Notes: generated by a model not told the origin, from the sequence alone. A stretch of 64,000 bases of DNA from Streptomyces ferrugineus (GCF_015160855.1 NZ_CP063373.1:9027001-9091000), one strand, 5' to 3'; counted from the first letter of the stretch, positions 33,414 to 45,305 are shown. Numbers and translations: made by a program.

Positions 33414-36400
33414 CAGATGACCTTTCAGAGCAGGAGTAACCACCGGACGGCCGATTGTAGACGGTGCAGTTCAGGCGATATCCGCCATCCCCCACCACAC
33501 GCATCCGTATCTCGGTTGGGATCGCCGGGTCAGTACCGTTATACACAGGGAGTACACCAAGCGCCACGTGCTGCCCCGATTTCACCGCGCGCGTGACGTC
33601 ATCCTCCAGCGATCGCATGTGCGGAGAGTTCGCCGGAGTCTGGTAACCAGCCACAAAGTTGCGCAGTGTGTCATTGGCGCCGCCCATCTGATTGCCAATC
33701 AAATGCAGTGCGGCACGGTTTCCGACCGGCAGACGGTCGTAGCCCGCAGGCTTCCATTTCGGGTCCAGCCGCCAAGGCCGCAGATCGTAGGAGTCGATGT
33801 GGGCGACAGCTCCCGTGGCGCGGCAGTCATCAGGTCCGGGACCGAACCGGGTCATCGGGGCGTAGTAGAACGACGGGTCCGTGGACGGGAAGTCCCGGGA
33901 GCACTTGTCGCGTGTGCGTCGGGCGTTCGGGTTGGCTCCCGACTGTCCGTAGCCGAGGTCCGGATCGATGTCCTCGTCTGGGAACAGGTCCTGGAGGGCG
34001 TCAAGACTCCTACGGTCCTCAGGGGTGTACGTCTCCTCGTCGTCGGCGAGGCCAAGCATCTTGAGAGCGCCGACGACCAGGCCTACGGCATCACCGAGCT
34101 TCCACTTGCCGTTGTTCGGGTCCCAGTCCGGCTTGGGGTCCGGACGGGTGGGCGCCGGGTTGGGGCGCGAACCGTTGTTGGGATTCTGGTCGATCGGCGG
34201 GCGCACCGGGCGCACGATGGTCCTCACTAGGTTGCCCACAGCGGCTGACACCCCGGGGTCCGAAGGCCCGCTGGGGCCACCCTTACCGGGTCCCTTGGCG
34301 GCAGCCGCCGCCTGGGCAGCGGCCTGGGCGGCGATGACGTCGGCCAGATCGCCCCCGTACGAATAGGACAGCGTGCTGGAGCCGGCGTCGCTGTAGGTGC
34401 CGGTCGTCGTACCCGAGTCGGCGTTCCACCATTCCCACGCGCCGTAGCCGACACCGACACCGGCAATCCCGATGGCCGTGCTGTATCCCAGAGCCTCCGC
34501 CCCAATCACCAGACCGCCGATAACGATGGGCACGAAGTGCCCGGTCGGGTCGGTGGCGTTGAGCGGGGTGGCGTTGCCGTAGGTGTAGCGGTTGGCCTGT
34601 ACCGACGGGCTCGGGGCGAGCTGCCAGGTGTCGCGTGAGGCGAAGGCGCCGGTGCCGGGCTGGTACCAGCGGGCGGCCATGTTGACGTCCCCGTTGTCCG
34701 GGTCGGTCCAGCCGGACTGGTAGCCGAGGGCCGGGGTGCTGCCGGCGGTGGCGGTGGCGGTGCCGAAGGGGTCGTAGGCAGTGGATCCGGTGACCTGCAT
34801 ACCGTCAATGGACAGGCCCGCGACCAGGTCCGTGTGCTGGTCGGTGACGGACCACTGGGTGTTGGTGCCGTCGGTGCTGGCCAGCAGGGAGCCGTACGGG
34901 GTGCGGCTGTAGTCGGTGGTGCCGTCGCCGAGGAGGTTGTTGGAGCCGCCGTCGTACCGGAACGCTGTGGTGCCGTGCCTGGCGACGCGGTCCAGGGAGT
35001 CGTACGTGTAGGTCGACGCACCGTCGGTCACCTTGCGTTCGAAGGCGTCGAAGGTGAGGGAGCGGGAGTCCGACCCGGTTTCGACCGCCGCGAGCGTGCC
35101 GCGCGCTGTGTAGGTGTACGTCGATGTGCCGTCGGTCAGCAGGCGGTTGCGCTCGTCGTACGTCGCCGCGGCCGAACCGGCCTTCACACGGTTGCCGGCC
35201 GCATCCCACGCGTACGAGGTGGTCGTGCCGTCGTGAGTCCAGTAGGCGAGGCGGCCGGCCTGGTCGTAGCCGTAGACATGTTCGCCCGCGCCTGCCGTGC
35301 CGCTGGTCTGCTTCCAGGTCAGGCGGTCGTCGAGGTCGTAGGCGTAGGTGGTGGACGCGATCTCGGTCGCCTCGTCCGGGGTGGTGATGATGTCGTCGGT
35401 GAGGCGGCCCAGGCTGTCGTAGCCGTAGGAGCGGCGCGCCGACTCCACCCACTCGCTCGAGCCGTCCGGCTGGATGGCGTACTGCTCCATGACCGGGCGA
35501 CCGGCGGCGTCGAAGTCGTACCAGATGTCCGCGCCGGTCATCTCGTTCCACACCCACTCCGGGCGGCCCGCGGAGTCGTAACCGTAGGAGGTGGTGTACT
35601 TCCCGTCCGTCCGCTCGGTCATGTGGCCGTCGGCGTCGTAGGTGTAGTCCACCGTGCCGCCGGGGCCGGACGCGGTCAGCAGCTGGCCGCGGTCGTTGTA
35701 GGTGTAGGTGTTCGGCGTGAGCGGGTCGTCGGTGCCGGCGGAGGTCATGCGGCCCGCCAGGTCGTAGGACAGCGTGCGGTCTGCGGTGGTCGCCTCCGCG
35801 CCGGTGCCCGTCTCGTGGGTCAGGCGGCCGAGGCCGTCGTAGGTGCGCTCGCGCTTGACTCCGCCAGGAAGCAGTTCCGTGACGGCCTGGCCTGACTTGT
35901 CGTAGATCGTGGTCCAGGTGCGGTCGGCCGCGTTCGGGTGGGCGGTCGTGGACGGTTCGATCGTCGACTCGGGCAGGCCCCAGCTGTTGAAGGTGTAGAC
36001 GGTCTTGTTGCCGCGTCCGTCGGTCAGCCGGGTGCGGTTGCCCGCCGCGTCGTAGCCGAAGGTGGTGGTGATGGACTCGGTGGCAAAGACCGGCTCCACT
36101 TGCTTCTCCATGCGGCCCAGGGCGTCGTATGCGTACGTCGTGCGGGCCTGCGTCTCCGGAGAGATCACTGCCGTGCGGTTGCCGTCCGCGTCGAACTCGG
36201 CGATGAGTGTGCGCAGCGCCGTCGTGCCCGTGCCGTAGTCGGTCGATGCCTTGACGTTGCCTAGGGCGTCGTACGTGGTCGTCGTACGGCGGTTCGTGGC
36301 GTCCGTCGTCTCTGTCCGGCGGCCGAGGCCGTCATAGTCGAACCTGGTGGTTCCGGCCGGGTCCGTCACGGACTTGGCCTCGCCGACCGGGTTGTACGCG

Positions 36401-39400
36401 ACGGTCGTGGTGATGCCGCCCGGCGTCTTCGACGCGGTCTGGTTGCCCGCGTCGTCCCAGGTGTAGCGGGTGGTCAGGTTCTGCAGGGTCGGGTGGCGCT
36501 CGATGGTGGTCGCGGTGAGCCGTCGGCCCAGTTCGTCGTAGGTCGCCTCGGTGCGGGCGCCCGTCGGATCGGTGGCCGAGAGCTGATGGCCCGTCGGCGT
36601 CCAGGTATAGCGGGTGACTCCGCCGCCTTCCGCGCCCGCGGAGTTGAGCAGGTCGGGGTCGCTGTTCTCGGCCGCTGCCAGGGCGGCGGCCGCGTCGGCC
36701 ACCGGGTCCGTCTTGCTGGTGAGCTGTCCGAACTGGTCGTAGCCGAAGCGCGTGACGCGGCCCAGCGGGTCGGTGACCGTGAGGGGGAGGCCCAGCGCGG
36801 TGTACGTGGTGCGGGTCGTCGCCGTCAGCGGGGCGGCGGCGCCCGGCGGGGTGTAGTCGGGGCGGGTCACGGCCGTGGTGCGGCCGAGGCGGTCGGTCTC
36901 GGTGCGGGTGACCTCGCCGCGGGCGTCCTTGGTCTCGGTGGCCTCGCCGAAGGTGTTGTAGCCGGAGAAGGTGGCCGGCTCGATCGTCGTCGCCGCGGCG
37001 CCGTTCTCCTCGGCCTGCACCGATGGCGCGGTCTGCTGCACGAGACGGCCCAGGGCGTCGTAGCGGTACGTCGTGGTGTGCGCGGCCGCGTCCGCGCCGG
37101 GGACGTTGCCGCGCGGGCTGACCGAGGTCAGGGGCAGGCCGCGGTCGTCGAAGGTGGCCGTGGTGGTGTGGGTGCTGGTGCCGTCGGTGACGGTCCGCCT
37201 GGTGACGTTGCCGGCGCTGTCGTAGTCCGAGGACGTGGTGAGCTTCTTCGTCCCGGAGATGGTCCGCGTCTGCTCCTTCACGCGGTCGTCGCCGTCGTAG
37301 GCGTAGGTGGTGGTGCGGTTCAGGCCGGCCGGGTCGAGGACGGTGGCCGTGGTGCGGCCGAGCGCGTCGACCGCGAACGTCCGCGTGGTCCTGCCGCCGC
37401 CGGTGACCTGCTTGGTCAGGTGACCTGCCGGGTCGTAGGTGTTGGCCTCCAGGACGATGTCGTGCTTCGTGCCGTCCGCCTGGGTGACCTGCTTGGCGGT
37501 GGTGGTGGCCGGCAGTCCGTCGTCGAAGTAGGTGTACGCGGTCGTCGCGCCCATCGCGTCGGTGGTCGAGGCCAGCCGGCCGGCCGGGTCGTAGGCGTTG
37601 GAGACGACCGTCAGGTCGCGGACCGTGCCGGACGGGTCGCCCGTCCAGTCGTCCAGGACCGTCGTGGCGTGCCGGCCCCGGGGCGTGTAGGTGTACGTGA
37701 CGTGCGTACCGGCCGGGTCCGTCATGGCGCTGACGCGGCCCAGCTCGTCGTGTTCGAACAGGGTGGTGTTCTGCTCGGCGTCGGTGACGCTGTCGTTCAG
37801 GCCGTGCGCGTTGTAGTGGTACGTCGTGGTGCGGGCGGTGTCGCCTCCGGTGGTGTCCGCCGTCGTCTCGGACAGCAGGTTGCCGTCCTCGTCGTAGGCA
37901 CGGGTGATCTTCGCGGTGTGGGTGGTGCCGGTGATCTCGTTGCGCACGCCCGCGCCGGTCTCGGTGACCACGTGGGAGGCCGTGTCGTAGGCGTAGGTGG
38001 TGGTCACGCCGTTCGGGAAGGTGTCGGAGACCTGGGTCTCGCTCGCCTTGCGGCCCAGCCCGTCGTACGTGTACTTCGTGACCAGGCCGGACGGGGACGT
38101 CACCTCGGCGAGGTCGCCGTTGGCGTAGTAGCGGTACGACGTCTTCGCGCCGGTCGGCGTGGTCTGCGTCGCCACCAGGGCGGGCGGGGTGGTGCCGCCG
38201 CCGACCGCGGCCTCGGTGCCCGCGGTGTACGCGGTGGCGGCGGTGCTGTTGTCCGGGCGGACCGCGGTGAGGGGGAGGCCCAGGGTGTTGTACGTGTACG
38301 CGGTGCGGTAGCGGTCGTCCCGGTAGTCGGTCGAGCGCTGGTCGCGGTGGGTCAGCGGCTTGTCGTTGCGGGGGTCGAGAGGGTCGCTCGCGTTGAGGTG
38401 GTAGCTGTTGAAGCTCGTCCAGCAGGAGTCGGCGTCCCGGCAGGTCGTCGTCGACACGACGTTGCCGCGTGCGTCGTGGCCGGTCACCGTGGCGTGGCCG
38501 TTGGGGTCGGTGACCGTGTGCAGGTTGCCGGCCGTGTCGTAGGCGTACGTCGTGACCGCGCCGGTCTCGTCGGTGCGGGACAGCACGCGCCGGCCGTGGA
38601 GCGCGTCGTAGCTCGCCTTGCTCGTCTTCTGCTTCGGGTCGGTCACCGTGATGGTGGTGGACAGACCCGATGTCGCGCTTTCGGCCTGCGCCCGGTAGTG
38701 GGCGGAGACCTGGTCGGCGGTCAGGGGCTTGCGGTAGAGGGCGACCTCGTCGATGTCGCCGGTGAAGTAGTAGGTGTCCGCGGGCAGGCCCATCCAGCCG
38801 GAGCTGCCGTAGCCGCCGCCGATGTAGGCGTAGGTGCGTGACTGGTCGACGATGGCGCCGTCCAGCGAGCCGACCTTGACGCCGTCCAGGTAGAGGGACT
38901 GCGTGGTGCCGTCGGCGGAGAGCACGACGTGATGCCACTCGTTGTCCGTCACGGCCTGCGGCGACACGATGGGGGTCGCCCCGCTGACACCCGAGAGGTA
39001 GAACTCGCCGCGCAGCCTGCCCGATCCGTCGATGTTCAGCACCGGACGCCACGAGGTCGGGGTCTGGCCGAGGGGGGCGTTCTGGAAGCCGAGCAGGACG
39101 GCCGATGCCGTGGAGGTGCGGAACCACATCTCGGCCGTGAGCTGGTTGCCGCCGGCGGGGAGGGAGCCGGGTACGGCGATGTGTCCGCCGCTGCTGAGGT
39201 GGACCGCCCGGTTGTCGCCGAGGCCGAACACACCGGTCCGGGCGAGTCCGGAGTACTGGACGTCGGGTCCGTCCGGGACGAAGGTGCCCGCCGTCTCCGA
39301 GCCGCCGACCTCGCTGGCGAGGGACGTGCCGTCGCCTTCTCCGAGTCTCCAGTACGCGGCGGGCGCGTCCGCGACGGTGACGCCCCGGTACTGGTCGCCG

Positions 39401-42400
39401 GTGCCCTGGATCAGGTCCTTGCGTGCCTGGACGCGACGCTCGGGTGTGTTCCGGTAGAACCGCAGGTACACCCAGAACTCGCCGCCGGTGATGATGTACT
39501 TCCGGAACGTCACCAACTCCTTGTCGTAGAAGGCGACTTCGTCGATCTGTCCGGTGAAGTTGCGATAGCCGGCGGCCTGGCCGTCCCACAGCGGCGAGGA
39601 GTAGCCGCCGCCGATGAACACCCGGGAGAAGCGCGTGGTGCCCACGCCGGTCTGCGTGCTGCCCTGGAGGTCACCGTCCACGAACAGTGCCTGAATGCCT
39701 TCGTTGCCCGTCAGCATCACGTGGTGCCACTTGTTGTCGGTGACGGCCTGGTCGGACACGAGCGCGTTCGCGTCTCCCGAGAAGCGTCCGCGTACCTTGC
39801 CGTCGGAGTCGATCAGCAGCATGGGCCGCCAACTGGTCGGCGTGTCGCCGAACTCGGCGTCCTGGTTGGCCACCAGCACGCCCGACTCGGTGGTCTTGAA
39901 CCACAGCTCCACGGACATCGCCGTCGCGCTGCCCAGCGAATCGGCCGGCACCTCGACCGCCCCGTCACCGGCGAAGCTCGCCGCGGTGTCGTCGCCGTCG
40001 GCGAAGATGCCCGCACCGCCCAGGCGCACACCGTCCAGGTACTCACCGCTCAGGCTCTCCCCCAGCGGGCTCGCGGCGACGGCGCCGCTGCGCTCGCCCA
40101 TCCGCCAGTATCCGGTCGGGGTGCTGCGCTGGACCGTGTCCGCGTACGAGGACGACGCGTTCGAGTACGAGGGCGACGACACCTTCCAGGCACCGCCGTT
40201 GTCATCGGTGTGCTGGGTCAGACGACCGCTCGCCGGATCGTACGCGGCCATCGCGTGCACCCGCCCGGACGGCAGGGTGACCTTGGTCATCTGCCCGATC
40301 GCGGCCCGCGCCGCATAGTGATCGGCGACCGTCGCGGCGTCCAACGGGTGGTCGTAGACAGCGACTTCGTCCATCTGGCCCTTGAAGCGGTACTCGCCGC
40401 TCGCCAGCCCCATCCAGCCGGAGCTTCCGTAACCGGCACCGAGGTAGGCGTGGTCACGGGACTGCTCGGTGATGGCGCCGGTCAGCGAACCGACCTTGGC
40501 ACCGTCGAGGTACAGGGTCTGCGCGGTCGCACCCCCGGACAGCACCACGTGATGCCACCGGCCGTCCGTCACGGCTTGCGACGACACGATCGGCGTCGCC
40601 CCGGACGCGCCCGACAGATAGAACTCGCCGCGCAGCTTGCCCGCGCCGTCGATGTTCAGGACAGGACGCCACGAGGTCGGCTTGTCGCCCAACTCGGTGT
40701 TCTGGAAGCCCACGAGAACACCGGAGGGCGTGCTGGTCTTGAACCACAGCTCGATCGCCGGGAAGGCCGCGGCCTTCAGCGTGTCGGCGGGCAGCTCGAT
40801 CACGGAGTCGACGCCGTCGAAGGTGACCGAGGTGTCCGTCGTCCCCGCGACCGCGGAGTCGGTGCCGCCGAGCTGGACGTCCCGGTAGACGGCCTCGTTC
40901 AGGCCCGTGCGCGAGACGGCCTCGCTGACCGCCGCGGCTCCCTCGCTCTCGCCCAGCCGCCAGTACGACGTCGGGGCCGCGTCGAGCACGCTGCTGCGGT
41001 AGACCGAGCCGTCGCCGTACTCGTAGACCGTGCACTTGGTCGTCGACGAGGGCGGGCACACCTTGGTGAGCCGGTCGCCGGTATAGGTGTACGCCCATGT
41101 CAGCCCCGGCGTACCGGAGGCGACCGCGCTCGTGGTCACCGAGGCGACATGGCCGCCCGACCAGGTGAACGTCAGCGAGCGCCCCGACAGGCCGTCGGTC
41201 ACCTTCTTGACCGGGCCGCCGTCCTCCGACTCGTGTGTGACCGACTGGGTGCGGCCGGCCGCGTCCTTGATCTGGGCGAGGACTCCGCTGGGCATGAAGG
41301 AGTACGTCGTGCCCGAACGTTCCCGCAGAGTCCAGCCCTCCCCCGCCTGCTGGACGAGCGTGAGAGAACCGCCCGGCGGACCGGTGTACGTGCCGTCCGC
41401 GTTCCGCCCGAAGCGGACCTGTGAGCCGTCAGCCAGCGTCACCAGGACCGTCGACGTGCCCGGTTCCTCCCGCACCCGCATGTCCCAGCGCGTCGACCAG
41501 CCGGTGCCGAACGCCCCGTCGGCACGTGGGTCGAGGGAGTTGTAGGTGCGGGTGACGGCCAGCTCGGGGCCGACGGTGCTGATCGCCGCGTCGGTCGCGG
41601 CGGTGACGTAGTTGCCCGCGCGCGTTCCGATCTCCTTGCCCTCGTCCGCGCCGCCGAGGTGACTGGTGACGGTCGGCTGCGGCACCTGCGTGGTCAACAG
41701 GGCGGGACCGGGGCGGGCCGAGGTCGCGGCGCCGTCATAGACGTACGCGTACCAGGCGTACGGCTTCCCCCACGACAGCCAGCCGGAGGGCACCGCCCAC
41801 TGCTGCTCGCTACTGCGGGTGCCCTTCCTGCAGTTCTTGCGCAGGTTGCTGCCCTCGACCTCGCAGACCTCGAAGGTGTACTCCAGCGTCGACTTCGGGT
41901 ACCGGTCGGCGTCCGCGCCCTTCGCCCACAGGGTCGGGGTCAGCGAGTCGGCGGTGATCCCGCTGCCCGGTGACTCGGCGGTGAGCTGCGGCGGGATGTT
42001 CACGGAGGCGATCTTCACGGCGGGGCCGGGCACTCCGGCGCTCGTGAATCGGCTGACGCCGACGTCGTCCATCGTCCACTGCACGGTGTACGTGGCGGGC
42101 GTCAGCGGCGCGATCTTCGCGTCCAGTGTCACGCTCTCGCCGGGCGACACCGCCTCCGGCATCGACGTCCAGCGGATCTTCGCGCTGTCGGTGATCTCCT
42201 TGCCGGAGGAGTCGAACAGGTTGTAGCGCAGCTTGTAGTTGCCGCCGGCGGGCCAGGTCTCCTGGCCGCGGTTGGTGACGGTGACCTTCTCCACGCCCTC
42301 GGTGGTGGCGGTCACGGGCGCGGTGAAGTCGCCGAGCTTGTAGGTGGCGCCGTACTTGGTCCAGGTGATGTCCAGGCTGGGCTTGCCGTTCGGGTAGTCG

Positions 42401-43986
42401 TCGGAGCCGAACTGCTTCCAGCCCTTGGAGTCGGTGGTGGAGGCCTTGACCGCGAGGCCGTAGTTCTTCTTGCGGCCGTGGGTCCAGTCGTCGACCAGCT
42501 TGCGGCCGGCGGAGCCGAGCTTGATGCTCTCCCAGGCCGGTCCGCACGACCAGTTCGTCGTGCCCTCCGGGCGCCACCCGTGCGCGAAGCTCTTCGACGC
42601 CAGGGAGGAACCGGTCGCCGGGCCCGGGTACTTGGTGGTCGTGGACTCCGACCAGCTCGACGTGACGGGGTGCACGGTCACGGGGCGCGCGGTGCACGAC
42701 TGCGACCAGGTGTTGTAGAGGGCCAGGTTGGCGCCGAGCACCCAGGCGTTCTTCAGCGTGGTCTCCACGCCGCTGAACCGCAGGAAGGCCGCGGCCTTGT
42801 GGCTGCCGCCGTCGTAGGTGCCGACCTTCAGCACCGTGTCCGAGGCGAAGTTCTGGTTGTACGGGTACTCGACGTAGGTTCCGGAGGTGGAGTCGAAGGA
42901 CTTGACCGAGGGGTCGACCCGCACGGGGTACACGCGCTCGGGCGCGGCGAGCCACTCCTTGTCGAGCTCGACGACCAGGATCTGACGGCCGTTCTCCTCG
43001 GCCAGGCTGTAGGTGACCCCGGACGAGATCGCGCCCTCGTTGGAGTCGGGGGCGAGGTGGGAGTCCTGCATCCAGCCGGCCGGCGTCCAGGCGCGCACCG
43101 TGTCATCGGCGTCGGTGAACGCGATGCCGCCGTGGTCGTCGAGGCGGGCGGTCAGGCCCTCCAGGTCCAGCGGGAAGCGCCATTCGGTGGGCGCGGAGGC
43201 GTCGTTGAGGACCAGGGTCTCCTTCACGGAGTCGCTGCCCGCGAGGAACTCCAGGTCGGAGTGCGGGCGTACGTCCGGGTAGGTGACCTTGCTGCCGTCG
43301 GCCCGCCCGCCGGAGGCGCTCGCCCCTTCGACGCCGTACCCGATCGACAGTCCCTCGCCGACCTGCATACGCACCACGGACGGGGCGTCCGCCGACCCTG
43401 CGAACGCGATGGGCGACCGTGTGGAGCGGGTCTGCCAGCCGTCGTCGCCCGCGTTCATCGTGCTCGGGCCCGGCTCGTCCGACGGGATGAGGGAGGTGTC
43501 GATCGTCTTCCAGCTGCCGTCCTTGGCGCGGAAGTTGACCGGCTCGGTGTAGAAGCGGGTGGTGTAGGTGCCGTCCGGGTTCCGGTACGTGCGCCGCCGT
43601 TCCTCGCGCTGTCCGGTGATCTCCTTGCTGCGCTTGGCGTCGAAGCCCTCGGGCGTGGTCGCGTCGGGGGCCTTCGTCGGGCTCACCGGCCCCGGCTTCG
43701 GTGTCCTCGCGGCGCTGGGGAGCCTGGTGACGCCGGCCGTCACGTCGGCGGGGAGTTCGCCGCGACCGGTGAGCGGTCCGTCGTGACCGCCCTTCGCGGA
43801 GGCGTCGGTCGCGTCGGTGGACGCGGTGTGGCGGCGGCCGGCCGCCGAACCCCATGGCTGATCAGGCGCGTCTGCGGCGGAGGAACCGCCTGTCGACGGG
43901 CCGACAGCCAGTGCGGCCTGCTCGGTTCCGGCTATGACGGCCAGAACGAAGGCGACAGCGACAACAAGCGGACGTGCCGAGCGCAC
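33391..43986 (-). CDS. Giant secreted Rhs/YD-repeat polymorphic toxin with nuclease C-terminus
   Basis: A 3531-residue exported protein. Order: signal peptide ([17 protein letters not shown]); DNRLRE stalk-type domain near 370-510; DUF6531-type Rhs entry near 795-860; three LamG-like modules near 1004-1226, 1292-1489 and 1544-1766; more than 30 YD repeats to about 3050; Rhs core end with [16 protein letters not shown] sequence and DPTG near 3150; then a variable tip. The tip has [14 protein letters not shown] with a following Asn near 3422, the pattern of DNA/RNA non-specific His-Me-finger nucleases (Endonuclease_NS_2 type). Start is the GTG at 43986 after GGTGGGGGGA; a GTG at 43998 is inside that ribosome site. 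It overlaps the immunity gene downstream. The likely role is contact-dependent or released antagonism of related bacteria. Confidence 0.88.
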   Translation of the reverse strand: MRSARPLVVAVAFVLAVIAGTEQAALAVGPSTGGSSAADAPDQPWGSAAGRRHTASTDATDASAKGGHDGPLTGRGELPADVTAGVTRLPSAARTPKPGPVSPTKAPDATTPEGFDAKRSKEITGQREERRRTYRNPDGTYTTRFYTEPVNFRAKDGSWKTIDTSLIPSDEPGPSTMNAGDDGWQTRSTRSPIAFAGSADAPSVVRMQVGEGLSIGYGVEGASASGGRADGSKVTYPDVRPHSDLEFLAGSDSVKETLVLNDASAPTEWRFPLDLEGLTARLDDHGGIAFTDADDTVRAWTPAGWMQDSHLAPDSNEGAISSGVTYSLAEENGRQILVVELDKEWLAAPERVYPVRVDPSVKSFDSTSGTYVEYPYNQNFASDTVLKVGTYDGGSHKAAAFLRFSGVETTLKNAWVLGANLALYNTWSQSCTARPVTVHPVTSSWSESTTTKYPGPATGSSLASKSFAHGWRPEGTTNWSCGPAWESIKLGSAGRKLVDDWTHGRKKNYGLAVKASTTDSKGWKQFGSDDYPNGKPSLDITWTKYGATYKLGDFTAPVTATTEGVEKVTVTNRGQETWPAGGNYKLRYNLFDSSGKEITDSAKIRWTSMPEAVSPGESVTLDAKIAPLTPATYTVQWTMDDVGVSRFTSAGVPGPAVKIASVNIPPQLTAESPGSGITADSLTPTLWAKGADADRYPKSTLEYTFEVCEVEGSNLRKNCRKGTRSSEQQWAVPSGWLSWGKPYAWYAYVYDGAATSARPGPALLTTQVPQPTVTSHLGGADEGKEIGTRAGNYVTAATDAAISTVGPELAVTRTYNSLDPRADGAFGTGWSTRWDMRVREEPGTSTVLVTLADGSQVRFGRNADGTYTGPPGGSLTLVQQAGEGWTLRERSGTTYSFMPSGVLAQIKDAAGRTQSVTHESEDGGPVKKVTDGLSGRSLTFTWSGGHVASVTTSAVASGTPGLTWAYTYTGDRLTKVCPPSSTTKCTVYEYGDGSVYRSSVLDAAPTSYWRLGESEGAAAVSEAVSRTGLNEAVYRDVQLGGTDSAVAGTTDTSVTFDGVDSVIELPADTLKAAAFPAIELWFKTSTPSGVLVGFQNTELGDKPTSWRPVLNIDGAGKLRGEFYLSGASGATPIVSSQAVTDGRWHHVVLSGGATAQTLYLDGAKVGSLTGAITEQSRDHAYLGAGYGSSGWMGLASGEYRFKGQMDEVAVYDHPLDAATVADHYAARAAIGQMTKVTLPSGRVHAMAAYDPASGRLTQHTDDNGGAWKVSSPSYSNASSSYADTVQRSTPTGYWRMGERSGAVAASPLGESLSGEYLDGVRLGGAGIFADGDDTAASFAGDGAVEVPADSLGSATAMSVELWFKTTESGVLVANQDAEFGDTPTSWRPMLLIDSDGKVRGRFSGDANALVSDQAVTDNKWHHVMLTGNEGIQALFVDGDLQGSTQTGVGTTRFSRVFIGGGYSSPLWDGQAAGYRNFTGQIDEVAFYDKELVTFRKYIITGGEFWVYLRFYRNTPERRVQARKDLIQGTGDQYRGVTVADAPAAYWRLGEGDGTSLASEVGGSETAGTFVPDGPDVQYSGLARTGVFGLGDNRAVHLSSGGHIAVPGSLPAGGNQLTAEMWFRTSTASAVLLGFQNAPLGQTPTSWRPVLNIDGSGRLRGEFYLSGVSGATPIVSPQAVTDNEWHHVVLSADGTTQSLYLDGVKVGSLDGAIVDQSRTYAYIGGGYGSSGWMGLPADTYYFTGDIDEVALYRKPLTADQVSAHYRAQAESATSGLSTTITVTDPKQKTSKASYDALHGRRVLSRTDETGAVTTYAYDTAGNLHTVTDPNGHATVTGHDARGNVVSTTTCRDADSCWTSFNSYHLNASDPLDPRNDKPLTHRDQRSTDYRDDRYRTAYTYNTLGLPLTAVRPDNSTAATAYTAGTEAAVGGGTTPPALVATQTTPTGAKTSYRYYANGDLAEVTSPSGLVTKYTYDGLGRKASETQVSDTFPNGVTTTYAYDTASHVVTETGAGVRNEITGTTHTAKITRAYDEDGNLLSETTADTTGGDTARTTTYHYNAHGLNDSVTDAEQNTTLFEHDELGRVSAMTDPAGTHVTYTYTPRGRHATTVLDDWTGDPSGTVRDLTVVSNAYDPAGRLASTTDAMGATTAYTYFDDGLPATTTAKQVTQADGTKHDIVLEANTYDPAGHLTKQVTGGGRTTRTFAVDALGRTTATVLDPAGLNRTTTYAYDGDDRVKEQTRTISGTKKLTTSSDYDSAGNVTRRTVTDGTSTHTTTATFDDRGLPLTSVSPRGNVPGADAAAHTTTYRYDALGRLVQQTAPSVQAEENGAAATTIEPATFSGYNTFGEATETKDARGEVTRTETDRLGRTTAVTRPDYTPPGAAAPLTATTRTTYTALGLPLTVTDPLGRVTRFGYDQFGQLTSKTDPVADAAAALAAAENSDPDLLNSAGAEGGGVTRYTWTPTGHQLSATDPTGARTEATYDELGRRLTATTIERHPTLQNLTTRYTWDDAGNQTASKTPGGITTTVAYNPVGEAKSVTDPAGTTRFDYDGLGRRTETTDATNRRTTTTYDALGNVKASTDYGTGTTALRTLIAEFDADGNRTAVISPETQARTTYAYDALGRMEKQVEPVFATESITTTFGYDAAGNRTRLTDGRGNKTVYTFNSWGLPESTIEPSTTAHPNAADRTWTTIYDKSGQAVTELLPGGVKRERTYDGLGRLTHETGTGAEATTADRTLSYDLAGRMTSAGTDDPLTPNTYTYNDRGQLLTASGPGGTVDYTYDADGHMTERTDGKYTTSYGYDSAGRPEWVWNEMTGADIWYDFDAAGRPVMEQYAIQPDGSSEWVESARRSYGYDSLGRLTDDIITTPDEATEIASTTYAYDLDDRLTWKQTSGTAGAGEHVYGYDQAGRLAYWTHDGTTTSYAWDAAGNRVKAGSAAATYDERNRLLTDGTSTYTYTARGTLAAVETGSDSRSLTFDAFERKVTDGASTYTYDSLDRVARHGTTAFRYDGGSNNLLGDGTTDYSRTPYGSLLASTDGTNTQWSVTDQHTDLVAGLSIDGMQVTGSTAYDPFGTATATAGSTPALGYQSGWTDPDNGDVNMAARWYQPGTGAFASRDTWQLAPSPSVQANRYTYGNATPLNATDPTGHFVPIVIGGLVIGAEALGYSTAIGIAGVGVGYGAWEWWNADSGTTTGTYSDAGSSTLSYSYGGDLADVIAAQAAAQAAAAAKGPGKGGPSGPSDPGVSAAVGNLVRTIVRPVRPPIDQNPNNGSRPNPAPTRPDPKPDWDPNNGKWKLGDAVGLVVGALKMLGLADDEETYTPEDRRSLDALQDLFPDEDIDPDLGYGQSGANPNARRTRDKCSRDFPSTDPSFYYAPMTRFGPGPDDCRATGAVAHIDSYDLRPWRLDPKWKPAGYDRLPVGNRAALHLIGNQMGGANDTLRNFVAGYQTPANSPHMRSLEDDVTRAVKSGQHVALGVLPVYNGTDPAIPTEIRMRVVGDGGYRLNCTVYNRPSGGYSCSERSSGGNLSVP
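38690..40975 (-). repeat. Three LamG modules within the Rhs toxin, two nearly identical
   Basis: Modules lie at about 40310-40975, 39520-40120 and 38690-39360. The first and third share long near-identical stretches at DNA level, for example around the codons for [32 protein letters not shown] and [11 protein letters not shown]. The middle module is more diverged. This points to internal duplication or gene conversion. Confidence 0.7.
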
Positions 43987-43991
43987 GGTTC

Positions 43992-44018
43992 CCCCCACCT
44001 CAGGTGAACAAGTGGGGG
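43992..44018 (-). promoter_or_regulatory. Hairpin sequestering the ribosome site of the Rhs toxin
   Basis: CCCCCAC (43992-43998) pairs with GTGGGGG (44012-44018) around a 13-base loop. On the mRNA the 3' arm of this stem is the GGTGGGGG that serves as ribosome site for the GTG at 43986. Folding would hide it. Confidence 0.5.
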
Positions 44019-44291
44019 ATTTCCTAAAACGATCGATCTAAGTCGCACAGGGTCTCCACAGAGGTAGACATCCCCGATGTGGTGACCGTCACATGACAAG
44101 AGTGGCTAAATCAGGATCATCAGTTATGTGACGCAGGCCACATAAGAAATCTGTTAGTCAAGGCACAACCATTCACAGGTGTCACCGATCCAACCGTGCG
44201 AAACAAGGGCCACACCCGCGCCCCACACGCGGAGGCCTCCCTTTCAGCGTGTGCCGCGACATCGCGGCACACCGGACTTTCCGAGGTCTTC
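44019..44291. other. AT-richer divergent promoter region, Rhs toxin / LAETG surface protein
   Basis: Non-coding and noticeably less GC-rich than the rest of the window. It contains GTGAC-C-GTCAC at 44082-44092 and a CRP-like palindrome at 44124-44145. The last 90 bases before the surface-protein gene include a GCCGCGACATCGCGGC stem. Confidence 0.45.
44124..44145. promoter_or_regulatory. CRP-like palindrome
   Basis: TTATGTG - 8 bases - CACATAA is a perfect 7-bp inverted repeat. Within it GTGACGCAGGCCAC fits the S. coelicolor Crp consensus GTG-N6-GNCAC. It lies 147 bases before the surface-protein gene and 138 bases before the Rhs toxin gene. Confidence 0.45.
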
Positions 44292-45305
44292 ATGAAGCTT
44301 CGCCGTGCACTGGCCGCCGCGGCCACGACGGCCGTCATAGCGCCGATCGCGTTGCTGTCCGCGCCGGTCGCGTTCGCCACGGGCGAGACCACCCCGACGC
44401 CGACGGCATCGGAAGAGAGCACGACCGCCACGGAGGAACCCCCCACGGAGGAGCCCGCGCCCACCGAGGAGGAGCCGACTCCGACGGAGGAAGAGACCAC
44501 GCCCGAGGAGGACGAGACCTCCCCGGAGACCGAGGAGCCCACCTCGGACCCGAAGCCGAGTTCGTCCGCCACCGAACCCTCGAAGCCGTCGCCGAGCGCC
44601 TCCGCTCCCGAGGAGTCGGAGGACCCGGAGCCGGAACCGTCCATCTGTGAAGACACCAAGATCGACGTCAGCATCAAGGGACTGCCGGGCAAGATCGCTG
44701 CCGGCAGCGGGTGGCACAAGTTCTCTCTGAACTTCTACAACCCCTCCGACTCCACGCTGAACGACCTGTTCTTCTTCGCCGGCACCGCCGCCGACAAGGA
44801 AGGTCTCCAGCTCTTCAAGACCAAGCAGGTGCACCTCCAGGCCTACAACCCGGTGGGCAAGGCTTGGGAGGACGTCGACATCGAGGGCTACTCCGTCGGC
44901 GGGGTCGGCTGGACCGACGAGCTCCAGGCCGACTACGAGGTCAACATCCCGATGCGCCTCAACGTGTCGTCCAGCGCCCCGGTCGGCGCGGGCTTCACCC
45001 TTGGCGGCGGCGCCTACACCGACAGCGACGCCGACTGCGACGGCTGGGGCGAGACCTCGTACAAGTTCCAGATCGTCGCGGCCGGAACGGACACGGACGA
45101 CACCAAGCCGCAGACGGGCGGGAAGCTCCCCGTCCCGTCCAAGGCTCCGGCCAAGAGCGACAGCACCCAGGTCACCGGCAGCCTCGCCGAGACCGGTTCC
45201 AGCTCCAACCTCCCGGTCATCGGCACCATCGGCGGAGTCGCCATCGTCGCCGGCGCCGGTGTCGTGTTCGCGATGAAGCGCCGCAAGGTCGGTGCCGAGG
45301 CCTGA
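44292..45305 (+). CDS. LAETG-anchored surface protein with acidic Thr/Pro/Glu repeat
   Basis: A 337-residue secreted protein. Signal peptide: KLRRALAAAATTAVIAPIALLSAPVAFA. A low-complexity acidic stretch of Thr, Pro and Glu (about residues 33-120) is followed by a beta-rich domain of about 140 residues with two Cys that may pair. The C-terminus is a sorting signal: LAETG, then a hydrophobic segment (LPVIGTIGGVAIVAGAGVVFA) and MKRRK. LAXTG is recognised by class E sortases in Streptomyces. The ATG at 44292 has CGAGG upstream. It is monocistronic, ending in a strong 18-bp terminator. No sortase gene is nearby. Confidence 0.88.
   Translation: MKLRRALAAAATTAVIAPIALLSAPVAFATGETTPTPTASEESTTATEEPPTEEPAPTEEEPTPTEEETTPEEDETSPETEEPTSDPKPSSSATEPSKPSPSASAPEESEDPEPEPSICEDTKIDVSIKGLPGKIAAGSGWHKFSLNFYNPSDSTLNDLFFFAGTAADKEGLQLFKTKQVHLQAYNPVGKAWEDVDIEGYSVGGVGWTDELQADYEVNIPMRLNVSSSAPVGAGFTLGGGAYTDSDADCDGWGETSYKFQIVAAGTDTDDTKPQTGGKLPVPSKAPAKSDSTQVTGSLAETGSSSNLPVIGTIGGVAIVAGAGVVFAMKRRKVGAEA

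Noticed and set aside
33391..33450. Frameshift or assembly error at the toxin/immunity overlap
   Set aside because: Both frames read cleanly to their own stops, and overlap of a toxin tip with its immunity gene is a known arrangement.
36332..39589. 1085-codon frame overlapping the Rhs gene on the same strand
   Set aside because: It is an out-of-frame Arg/His-rich shadow of the YD repeats, which are unmistakable in the main frame.
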